Positions 25,100 to 30,265 of a DNA stretch of 30,265 bases are shown in pieces. Within the stretch, counting starts at the first letter, position 1, and every line of letters begins with the position of its first letter. The stretch lies in NCBI GenBank assembly GCA_964534515.1, contig CAZHPW010000017.1, positions 1-30,265 on the forward strand, given 5' to 3'. The notes beneath the pieces were generated by a model, which was given only the letters and a program-made list of their open reading frames with translations, ran no database searches and was not told the origin of the DNA. This DNA is from UBA6115 sp964534515 (GTDB lineage: Bacteria > Bacillota > Clostridia > Christensenellales > Aristaeellaceae). Made by a program: the position numbers and the translations under genes.

Positions 25100-25567
25100 T
25101 TACTCAGCCTGGCGGGCCAGCTGCAAGAGCATATTCCGCAAGGTCTTGGCTCGAATCATGTCCTTGAGGGATTCGGGGATGGGCACACAAAGCGCCTGGG
25201 GACTGACAGCGGCGTACATCACTTCCGCCATGTCTTTTGGTATCCTACCCTGAGAAGCCAACTGCAAACACAGAAGCCGGGCCTCCTGGGCGCTGATGGA
25301 CTCCCCCACCCGCTCATTGACCAGGTAGTTTAAGTGGGTGCTGTCCTCCTCCTTTAAGCGGATGATGCGGATAAACCCGCCGCCGCCGCGGAAGCTTTCA
25401 ACGGCATAGCCGTGGTCGGGGGAAAAACGGGTGGACAGGACGTAGTTGATTTGGCTGGGCGCACACTGGAAGTACTCGGCCAGTTCGTTGCGTTTCAACT
25501 CAACCTGGGTGTCCTCACTCCCCCAGAGTTCTTTGATAAATTCTTCTATCATATCGCTTAAGCGCAT
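25100..25567 (-). CDS. ctsR: Class III heat-shock repressor CtsR
   Basis: Winged helix-turn-helix repressor of clp genes, released on heat stress. 155 residues, the family norm. Seen: MRLSDMIEEFIKELW, the recognition region ELAEYFQCAPSQINYVLSTRFSPDHGYAVES, and the wing FRGGGGFIRIIR (about 58-69), in which the arginine before the glycine run corresponds to the residue phosphorylated by McsB in studied Bacillaceae. The C-terminal dimerisation half keeps ISAQEARLL. The ATG at 25567 has GGGAGG close upstream. It is first in the operon and its own operator lies within 40 bases, consistent with autoregulation. Confidence 0.95.
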   Translation of the reverse strand: MRLSDMIEEFIKELWGSEDTQVELKRNELAEYFQCAPSQINYVLSTRFSPDHGYAVESFRGGGGFIRIIRLKEEDSTHLNYLVNERVGESISAQEARLLCLQLASQGRIPKDMAEVMYAAVSPQALCVPIPESLKDMIRAKTLRNMLLQLARQAE

Positions 25568-25587
25568 GTTTACCTCCCGTCAAAGAT

Positions 25588-25604
25588 TCTGACCTTCTTT
25601 GACT
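25588..25604 (-). promoter_or_regulatory. CtsR operator
   Basis: Minus strand AGTCAAA-GAA-GGTCAGA: a tandem heptamer with three-base spacer matching the known CtsR box RGTCAAA-NAN-RGTCAAA at all but one position. It lies just downstream of the -10 box, over the predicted transcription start, where bound CtsR would block initiation. Confidence 0.85.
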
Positions 25605-25609
25605 ATTAG

Positions 25610-25638
25610 AGTATAGCACAGGATAAAAACCATGGCAA
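25610..25638 (-). promoter_or_regulatory. Sigma-A promoter of the ctsR-mcsA-mcsB-clpC operon
   Basis: Minus strand: TTGCCA (25638-25633), a 17-base spacer ending in TGC, and TATACT (25615-25610), giving an extended -10. It is followed within six bases by the CtsR box. Confidence 0.87.
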
Positions 25639-25707
25639 GTGGCGAACAAGCGTAAAACATTCACCACACCTTCCCTCATTCCCCGCGCACAGATCCAGAC
25701 CTTGCGC

Positions 25708-25736
25708 TTTACAATCACGGACATAATCGGTATCAT
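25708..25736 (+). promoter_or_regulatory. Promoter of the zinc-ribbon/TPM gene pair
   Basis: Plus strand: TTTACA (25708-25713), a 17-base spacer, TATCAT (25731-25736), each one mismatch from consensus. Its start near 25743 makes an ATG at 25754 an unlikely start codon and favours GTG 25802. It is divergent from the ctsR promoter, about 90 bases away. Confidence 0.62.
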
Positions 25737-25801
25737 TTGGTGGTAGAATAAGCATGGGACAATTGAGACCTGAGGCCTTTTCCCGGAAAGGATGTGACAA
25801 G

Positions 25802-26899
25802 GTGAGCAACCTGACCTACAAGTGCCCTTCCTGCGCGGCGCCGCTTGAGTTTGATGGCCGCGCTGAAATGATGACCTGCGGCAACTGCGGCAATTCCTTT
25901 GAGCCGGAAACGGTGGCCGCGGTTAACCAGATAGAAAGAGAAACCAGCCGTCCCAATGAAATGAATTGGGAGATGCATGACCAACCGGTCACCCAGGAGG
26001 ACAGGAGCCAGACGCAGAGCTACCAGTGCTCTTCCTGCGGCGCGGAACTCTACATGGAGGAAACCACGGTGGCGACCGCCTGCGCCTTTTGCGGCAGCCC
26101 TTCCGTCATCCCCACCCAATTTACCGAGGACACCAGGCCCAGCCGCATCATCCCCTTCAAGATAGAAAAAGACCAGGCTGAAGCCATGTTCCGGGATTAT
26201 TTCAAGGGCAGGAAACTGCTGCCCAACCTCTTCCTCAAATCCACCAACCGGATTGAGGAAATCAGAAAGCTGTATGTGCCCTACTGGGTGTTTTCCGGCA
26301 AGGCGGACGCCAGGATGAGCTACAAGGCCACCACGGTCAGCACCCACCGCTCCGGCAACTACCGGGTTACAACCACCAGGCATTTCCTGGTGCACAGGGC
26401 GGGCACGCTGGACTTTGACAATTTACCGGTGGACGCGTCCAGCAAGCTGGACAACAAAATCACCGAGTCCCTGGAGCCCTTTAAGCCCAACCAGGCCATC
26501 ACCTTTGAGCCGCACACCCTCTCCGGCGCCCAAGCCAACCGAGCGGACGTGGACAAGAACGAAAGCCAGACCAGGGCCAATGAGCGCGTCAGCGTCAGCA
26601 CGGACGCGGCCTTCAGAAGCACGGTTCGGGGCTATGCCAGCGTCATCCCCCAGGACAGGAACATCCGCATCAAGGACGGCATGAGCGATTCCGTCCTCTA
26701 CCCCATCTGGATTATTACCACCGTGAAAAACGGCACCACCTACACCTTTGCCATCAACGGGCAGACCGGCGACATCACCAGCGACATCCCCTGGTCCAAG
26801 GCCAAGTTTTTGGGACGGATGTTCGGCCTGGGACTGGGGCTGGCCGCCCTGGGCATCGCGGCGGTCTACATCCTCACGTCCATGGGGGTGCTCAAATGA
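25802..26899 (+). CDS. Zinc-ribbon membrane-anchored protein of unknown function
   Basis: About 365 residues. Two zinc ribbons stand at the N-terminus: C8, C11, C26, C29 (CPSC, CGNC) and C76, C79, C94, C97 (CSSC, CAFC). A linker PSRIIPFKIEKDQA leads to a long beta-rich middle (about 115-330) with LYVPYWVFSG, and one transmembrane helix closes the protein (about 335-358). The ribbon plus YVPYW arrangement recurs in Bacillota proteins loosely called TFIIB-type zinc ribbon proteins, function unknown. The start chosen is GTG 25802, with AAAGGA nine bases upstream, since the 16 earlier codons look non-conserved and begin about 11 bases after the predicted transcription start. It overlaps the following TPM gene by four bases. 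Confidence 0.76.
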   Translation: MSNLTYKCPSCAAPLEFDGRAEMMTCGNCGNSFEPETVAAVNQIERETSRPNEMNWEMHDQPVTQEDRSQTQSYQCSSCGAELYMEETTVATACAFCGSPSVIPTQFTEDTRPSRIIPFKIEKDQAEAMFRDYFKGRKLLPNLFLKSTNRIEEIRKLYVPYWVFSGKADARMSYKATTVSTHRSGNYRVTTTRHFLVHRAGTLDFDNLPVDASSKLDNKITESLEPFKPNQAITFEPHTLSGAQANRADVDKNESQTRANERVSVSTDAAFRSTVRGYASVIPQDRNIRIKDGMSDSVLYPIWIITTVKNGTTYTFAINGQTGDITSDIPWSKAKFLGRMFGLGLGLAALGIAAVYILTSMGVLK

Positions 26900-27663
26900 A
26901 AAAATTGCTGCTGCTTGTAACGCTGCTGACCTTATTGACCGTGAACGCCCTGGCGTCCGGCTTAAACCATGTGACAGATGAAGCCAATGTCTTGACGGCC
27001 GGCCAGGAAGCCAGCCTGCAGGAGATGGCGGAGGAGCTCTACCAAAAAACCGGGTTTGACGTTATCCTGCACACCACCAACAACTCCCAGGGCAAGACGC
27101 CCTTTGACTACTCCATGGATTACTACCACGCTTACCGCAGCGCCCAAAGGTATCCCAACGGCGCGATGTTCTCCATCCTGTTTGACACGAGGGATTATTA
27201 TGAAGCCGCGCGCGGCACGGGCATTGACCTGTTATCAAGACAAGGCACCGACCAATTGGCCGGCGTGGTGCAAAGCAGGCTGAGCAATGCTGATTACTAT
27301 GGCGCGATGGCCAACTATATCCGCTACGTCTCACGCTCGGTCATCCCCCCCACGCCCGCGATGCCGATGGAAAAGGTGACGGAGTACGCGCCCTTTATCC
27401 TGGGCGGCGGCATGGTCATCGGCCTCATCTATGCCCTGATTTTAAAGAGCAAAATCGCGGTGCCCAAGTTCCGCTATGACGCGCAGCGCTACATCATCCC
27501 CAATTCTCTCAACCTGACCGACACCCGGGACATCTACCTCTACCAGACCACGACCCGCACCCGCATTGAAAGCAACTCCGGCGGCAGCGGCCGCTCCGGC
27601 GGCGGGTTCTCCTCCGGCAGCCGCGGCGGCACCTCCTATGGCGGCCGGGGCGGGAAGTTCTAA
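26896..27663 (+). CDS. TPM-domain membrane protein
   Basis: 255 residues. A signal peptide or signal anchor (residues 1-21, hydrophobic run LLLLVTLLTLLTV), then a TPM domain (about 25-150: VTDEANVLTAGQEASLQEMA, FSILFDTRDYY), one transmembrane helix (about 165-186), a short cytoplasmic stretch, and a Gly/Ser/Arg-rich tail from about 225 ending GGRGGKF. TPM domains occur in plant thylakoid and bacterial YgcG-like proteins; acid phosphatase activity was reported for a plant member, but here the role is unknown. The ATG overlaps the zinc-ribbon gene stop (ATGA), so the two products are made together and probably form one membrane complex, which is inference. Confidence 0.86.
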   Translation: MKKLLLLVTLLTLLTVNALASGLNHVTDEANVLTAGQEASLQEMAEELYQKTGFDVILHTTNNSQGKTPFDYSMDYYHAYRSAQRYPNGAMFSILFDTRDYYEAARGTGIDLLSRQGTDQLAGVVQSRLSNADYYGAMANYIRYVSRSVIPPTPAMPMEKVTEYAPFILGGGMVIGLIYALILKSKIAVPKFRYDAQRYIIPNSLNLTDTRDIYLYQTTTRTRIESNSGGSGRSGGGFSSGSRGGTSYGGRGGKF

Positions 27664-27709
27664 TCAGAAGTAAGCATGCTGCCAGAGTTAATTTAATGAA
27701 ATCACTTTA

Positions 27710-27738
27710 ACATTTATCTTATAATTGTAGATAAATGT
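27710..27738. promoter_or_regulatory. 10-base inverted repeat flanking a TATAAT box
   Basis: ACATTTATCT (27710-27719) and its exact complement AGATAAATGT (27729-27738) are separated by nine bases; TATAAT (27720-27725) is the start of that spacer. It sits 44 bases before the nuclease-family gene. Most likely an operator over the -10 of that gene's promoter; no clear -35 is seen. A hairpin in RNA is the alternative, but no T run follows. Confidence 0.5.
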
Positions 27739-27781
27739 AGGGTTGTTATACGCAAATTATGGAGCTCATGGAGGTTGTAGA

Positions 27782-28975
27782 ATGAATAACTTATTCGATT
27801 TTGCTACAAAAGAGTTAACTCAAGATGCTATGATATGCTGGCTGATTAACTGGGTGAACTATAAAGATTCTTCACTATATGAACTTGGAATAAAGACGCT
27901 TGATTTATTCCTTGGTAAAAGAAGACTTGATAGATATTATAATGTGAAAGTGATTAGGCAATATCTCAAAATTGATGTGCTTGTCCTTTTTAATAACAAT
28001 TATGCATTGATTATTGAAGATAAAACTAATTCTTTTGAGCAAGACGATCAAATCGCACGATATGTGAGTGACTTAAGTAATTCTTCAGAAATGTATGGTA
28101 AAGAAGTTCTAACAACCTATGTAAAAACCGGAATCATATATGATAAGGATTTTAGATCAATAAAGAAAACTCATCATTCAGTGACGTTGGAAGATATACA
28201 TAACCTAATTATGCCATTTGCATTAAACAGCCAATCAGACATTGTTAATAGTTATTTTAAATTTTTAGCCAATACAGTAAAAGTCCGTGAAAATATAACT
28301 AAAATGATTATCGAAGCAAGTTTTGCGAAAGCTTTTGACACCGCCTATGGTCAGTTTACATTTATGGATCTAGTATTTTGTAATAGAACTAAAAACACTG
28401 ATATTGTAGTAAGGCCAGATAGTGACATATCAAACAAGAATATTGCATTAGACAATGAATACACTATAAAAACTGGCAACAATGCAAATATCGAAGAGAT
28501 TGAACCAAACAGAAGACAGTCAGAGTTTATTGACGAAATCTATTCTGGAAGTAACAAAGGTCGAAATATATGGACACAATATTGTTTTTGGGGAGAGGAA
28601 TACAAACAACAATTCTCAAACATCCCAGATTATCATTTTCTGTTTTGGAGGATTGATACATTTTCTCGAAGCAAAAAGGTAGAATACTATATCAATCTGA
28701 GACATTATGACAAGTGCAAACTTGTATCTGATAAATCAAATGAAAGAAAGATAAACTTCTATAATAAATTGATAGACTATTGCGATACAAAGTATAGTAA
28801 CAGAGAAATCTTTTCACAGTTCAGTGATAAATCTAGATATATGGAAAGCGATGTGCTATTTATCCCCGTAAGAAACCTATCAAAAATTGGCGGATTTGAG
28901 AAAGTTAAATGCTTTTTTAGAGATATTACTGATGACATAACTAAATACGCAAATCATATTAGCAAAGAAATGTAA
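27782..28975 (+). CDS. PD-(D/E)XK nuclease superfamily protein
   Basis: 397 residues. The N-terminal 120 carry a PD-(D/E)XK fold signature: an early glutamate in FATKELTQDAMICWLINW (E11), then D65 in LKIDVLVLF, and E79-D80-K81 in ALIIEDKTN, with a following Gln/Tyr pair (QIARY). This opening resembles the PD-(D/E)XK group Pfam calls PDDEXK_4. The remaining 270 residues are not recognised; they are rich in Lys, Asn, Tyr and aromatic residues. ATG 27782 has GGAGG seven bases upstream, so the 13 in-frame codons before it are not used. The gene is visibly AT-rich (about one third G+C by eye) in an otherwise GC-rich window, suggesting recent transfer. No methylase or partner gene is adjacent. A defence or DNA-processing role is possible but unproven. 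Confidence 0.85.
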   Translation: MNNLFDFATKELTQDAMICWLINWVNYKDSSLYELGIKTLDLFLGKRRLDRYYNVKVIRQYLKIDVLVLFNNNYALIIEDKTNSFEQDDQIARYVSDLSNSSEMYGKEVLTTYVKTGIIYDKDFRSIKKTHHSVTLEDIHNLIMPFALNSQSDIVNSYFKFLANTVKVRENITKMIIEASFAKAFDTAYGQFTFMDLVFCNRTKNTDIVVRPDSDISNKNIALDNEYTIKTGNNANIEEIEPNRRQSEFIDEIYSGSNKGRNIWTQYCFWGEEYKQQFSNIPDYHFLFWRIDTFSRSKKVEYYINLRHYDKCKLVSDKSNERKINFYNKLIDYCDTKYSNREIFSQFSDKSRYMESDVLFIPVRNLSKIGGFEKVKCFFRDITDDITKYANHISKEM

Positions 28976-29180
28976 TTTTGTTACGATAATTAGTTCCAGG
29001 TTCAGTTTTTCAACAAATTAATGTCCAATACTATCAATGAAATTCTTGAAAGAAAGTACTTAGAAAAGTATAGGTTTCTAGAAGTCCTCATAGTTCTATT
29101 ATGAGCTGAACAATCAATATCCAGCCCTCTTTCAGCTATGAAAGCACATGTTTTCATAAGATGGATGAGCAAGGGAGCAT
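28976..29180. other. AT-rich spacer after the nuclease gene
   Basis: About 200 AT-rich bases with no gene. The only structure seen is TATGAAA (29137-29143) with its complement TTTCATA (29152-29158), not followed by a T run. The AT-rich composition ends near 29160, which may mark the right edge of the acquired segment. Confidence 0.4.
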
Positions 29181-29185
29181 AATGA

Positions 29186-29220
29186 AAACCCGGAGATTCC
29201 TGAAAGGGTCCTCCGGGTTT
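29186..29220 (-). terminator. Terminator downstream of tRNA-Pro
   Basis: A perfect 10-base stem, AAACCCGGAG with its complement, extended inward by a few more pairs to a GAA triloop. On the minus strand it is followed by TTTT and CATT. It would end a transcript that starts at the tRNA-Pro promoter and runs through the hairpin-rich region at 29228-29360. Confidence 0.6.
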
Positions 29221-29227
29221 GAATACA

Positions 29228-29360
29228 GCGGACTTTGTTTTTCTCGTCCTCCATCCACCTCGAAAAAGCCGAAGGCTTTTGAGGCAAGGAGGAGCGACGG
29301 AACGCTGTGAGAGGGGATTTCTAAAAGAAATCGCCGCGAACTAAGTGAAGTCCGCGACGA
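29228..29360 (-). other. Highly structured region between tRNA-Pro and its terminator
   Basis: On the minus strand, just after the tRNA, come a 12-pair hairpin (29331-29360, loop TCACTT), a seven-pair hairpin GATTTCT/AGAAATC (29316-29332), and a nested hairpin whose inner stem AAAAGCC/GGCTTTT has a TTC loop (29264-29280) and whose outer arms include CCTCC/GGAGG (29245-29299). AAGTCCGC (minus strand, 29235-29228) can also pair with GCGGACTT in the 5' arm of the first hairpin (29355-29348), so two folds compete. It is transcribed if the tRNA primary transcript reads on to the terminator at 29186. No known RNA family is recognised. Confidence 0.5.
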
Positions 29361-29362
29361 CA

Positions 29363-29439
29363 TGGTCTGGGTGAGAAGATTTGAACTTCCGGCCTCTTGA
29401 ACCCCATTCAAGCACGCTACCAAGCTGCGCTACACCCAG
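29363..29439 (-). tRNA. tRNA-Pro (anticodon GGG), CCA encoded
   Basis: Minus strand. Seven-base acceptor stem CTGGGTG/CACCCAG, D arm starting GCGCAGC, anticodon stem CTTGA/TCAAG around the loop ATGGGGT, anticodon GGG at 29405-29403, T arm with TTCAAAT loop, discriminator A at 29366, and CCA encoded at 29365-29363. The anticodon reads CCC and CCU proline codons. Confidence 0.95.
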
Positions 29440-29457
29440 TCATAAGGCACAAGCGGC

Positions 29458-29486
29458 ATAATAGCAAAAGGCGTAGTCGCTGTCAA
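29458..29486 (-). promoter_or_regulatory. Strong promoter of tRNA-Pro
   Basis: Minus strand: perfect TTGACA (29486-29481), a 17-base spacer ending TGC, and TATTAT (29463-29458). Transcription would start about ten bases before the mature tRNA. Confidence 0.88.
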
Positions 29487-29540
29487 GCGTTTTTTCTCAC
29501 TTTTCGCCTTTTCTATAAAAATTTTGAGAGTAAATTTACT

Positions 29541-29565
29541 GGAATTCAAAGTTCAGGAATTCAAA
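29541..29565 (+). repeat. Two direct copies of GGAATTCAAA
   Basis: Exact 10-base direct repeats at 29541-29550 and 29556-29565, five bases apart, in the AT-rich spacer between the tRNA promoter and the Fic gene. Possibly a regulator site or a remnant of a recombination event. Nothing else is seen in 29490-29619. Confidence 0.4.
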
Positions 29566-29619
29566 TGAATGCAAGTGATACAATAGTTAGAAGACGATAA
29601 GCAGAAATAATTCAATTTC

Positions 29620-30195
29620 TCACTTGATGCAATTCGTTATCACACTGATCATGGTTTCTTTTTCCTCAGGCCTGGATTCTGCAACCATAATGGTTAACGC
29701 CACCAAGGTGTGGTCATCCAGCAGTTTCTCACCGTTTGTTCCGTATAGGATATGATTGCGATCTAAAAAGTAGAGAAACATTGTAGCGGCAATCCGCTTG
29801 TTACCGTCCACGAAACTGTGGTTCTTGGTGATCAGATAAAGCAAATTGGCTGCTTTTTCTAGTAAAGTTGGATAAATATCCTGACCGGCAAACGACTGGT
29901 AGATATTGCCAATACTGCCCCTAAATGAATCATCTTTCTCCCTGCCAAAAAGCTCTGATTCATTATCAAGCCGCATGCTGTCAATAATCGCTCTGCACTC
30001 CTCGTAACTTAGCTCATAAGCACTGCCAGTGCCCTGCGGACGTGTCAATCTCTGATGATCATAATCATCCAAAAGAGAGAGAGCTAAACTATAACGCTGA
30101 ATAACTGTTAGAACCTGGGCTGCATCCAAACTATCCCGAACGCGTTGCATCAAGCTGAGGGTCATCCCTAATTGTTTAAGGCGCGTTTCATTCAC
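29620..30195 (-). CDS. Fic-domain protein, probably the C-terminal half of a RhuM-Fic protein
   Basis: 191 residues with a Fic/Doc core: the motif HSFVDGNKR (126-134; family HxFxDGN[GK]R), preceded by ELFGREKDDSFRGSIGNIYQ and AANLLYLITKN. Fic enzymes usually transfer AMP or other phosphate groups from nucleotides to target hydroxyls. From residue 2 the sequence resembles the linker and Fic half of proteins whose N-terminal half is RhuM-like. The start is GTG 30195 with AAGG seven bases upstream. The same frame upstream reads RPYILQGYS before reaching a TGA at 30237-30235, which looks like continued RhuM coding sequence interrupted by a stop or frameshift. It may therefore be a broken gene, or a Fic module expressed alone. 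No antitoxin gene is seen on the left side. Confidence 0.76.
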   Translation of the reverse strand: MNETRLKQLGMTLSLMQRVRDSLDAAQVLTVIQRYSLALSLLDDYDHQRLTRPQGTGSAYELSYEECRAIIDSMRLDNESELFGREKDDSFRGSIGNIYQSFAGQDIYPTLLEKAANLLYLITKNHSFVDGNKRIAATMFLYFLDRNHILYGTNGEKLLDDHTLVALTIMVAESRPEEKETMISVITNCIK

Positions 30196-30265
30196 TGAAT
30201 AGCCTTGCAGTATATAGGGCCTGCTGAATAACCCTCAACACGTTGAAAACACTGGATAAATCGCG

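Noticed and set aside
25733..26395. 220-codon minus-strand frame opposite the zinc-ribbon gene
   Set aside because: It is antisense to a gene with a promoter, ribosome site and zinc ribbons; the antisense product has no recognised features.
29154..29423. 89-codon minus-strand frame overlapping tRNA-Pro
   Set aside because: It runs through the tRNA gene and several hairpins, so it is not a credible protein gene.
1..30265. CRISPR array, insertion sequence, rRNA operon, prophage genes
   Set aside because: No regularly spaced repeats, transposase, integrase, phage structural gene or rRNA sequence was found on either strand.

Overview
The window looks like chromosomal DNA from a rod-shaped, Gram-positive-type Bacillota, most likely an uncultured clostridial lineage. 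The reasons are the ctsR-mcsA-mcsB-clpC heat-shock operon, sigma-A type promoters with 17-base spacers, AGGAGG-like ribosome binding sites, a metG-tatD pair, a mreBCD-pbp2-minD-rodA cluster, and a MurE with the meso-diaminopimelate recognition motif DNPR. Most of the DNA is GC-rich. The exception is an AT-rich accessory stretch near the right end. Species cannot be named from the sequence alone.

Layout (positions 1-25.6 kb, all genes on the minus strand, so transcription runs right to left). At 1-7,979 is a reduced division and cell wall (dcw) cluster: mraZ, ftsL, murE, mraY, murD, ftsQ, then an internal promoter, ftsA and ftsZ (cut by the window edge). rsmH, ftsI, murF, ftsW and murG are missing from their usual slots. 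At 8.0-8.6 kb is about 600 bases without a gene, with short repeats and hairpins but no RNA family I can name. At 8.6-9.7 kb is a metallophosphoesterase with a small zinc-ribbon protein. At 9.8-18.2 kb is the elongation cluster maf-mreB-mreC-mreD-pbp2-minD-rodA, with minC and minE absent. At 18.3-21.0 kb are metG and tatD. At 21.1-25.6 kb is ctsR-mcsA-mcsB-clpC, with a clear CtsR operator just downstream of the -10 box.

From 25.7 kb the strand switches. A zinc-ribbon membrane protein and a TPM-domain membrane protein are coupled on the plus strand. Then comes a strikingly AT-rich PD-(D/E)XK nuclease-family gene (27.8-29.0 kb), a highly structured intergenic region, tRNA-Pro(GGG) on the minus strand with a strong promoter, and a Fic-domain protein that looks like the C-terminal half of a RhuM-Fic protein.

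The genes fit together as a morphogenesis region: MurE, MraY and MurD make lipid-linked precursors; FtsL, FtsQ, FtsA and FtsZ build the division machinery; MreBCD, PBP2 and RodA build the side wall. The most unusual points are the McsB homologue that has lost most kinase active-site motifs while CtsR keeps the arginine that McsB modifies in Bacillus, the MraZ operator of three 10-base repeats overlapping the mraZ start, the pruned dcw and min gene sets, and the tRNA-proximal accessory area with a nuclease-family gene, nested RNA hairpins and a truncated RhuM-Fic gene.
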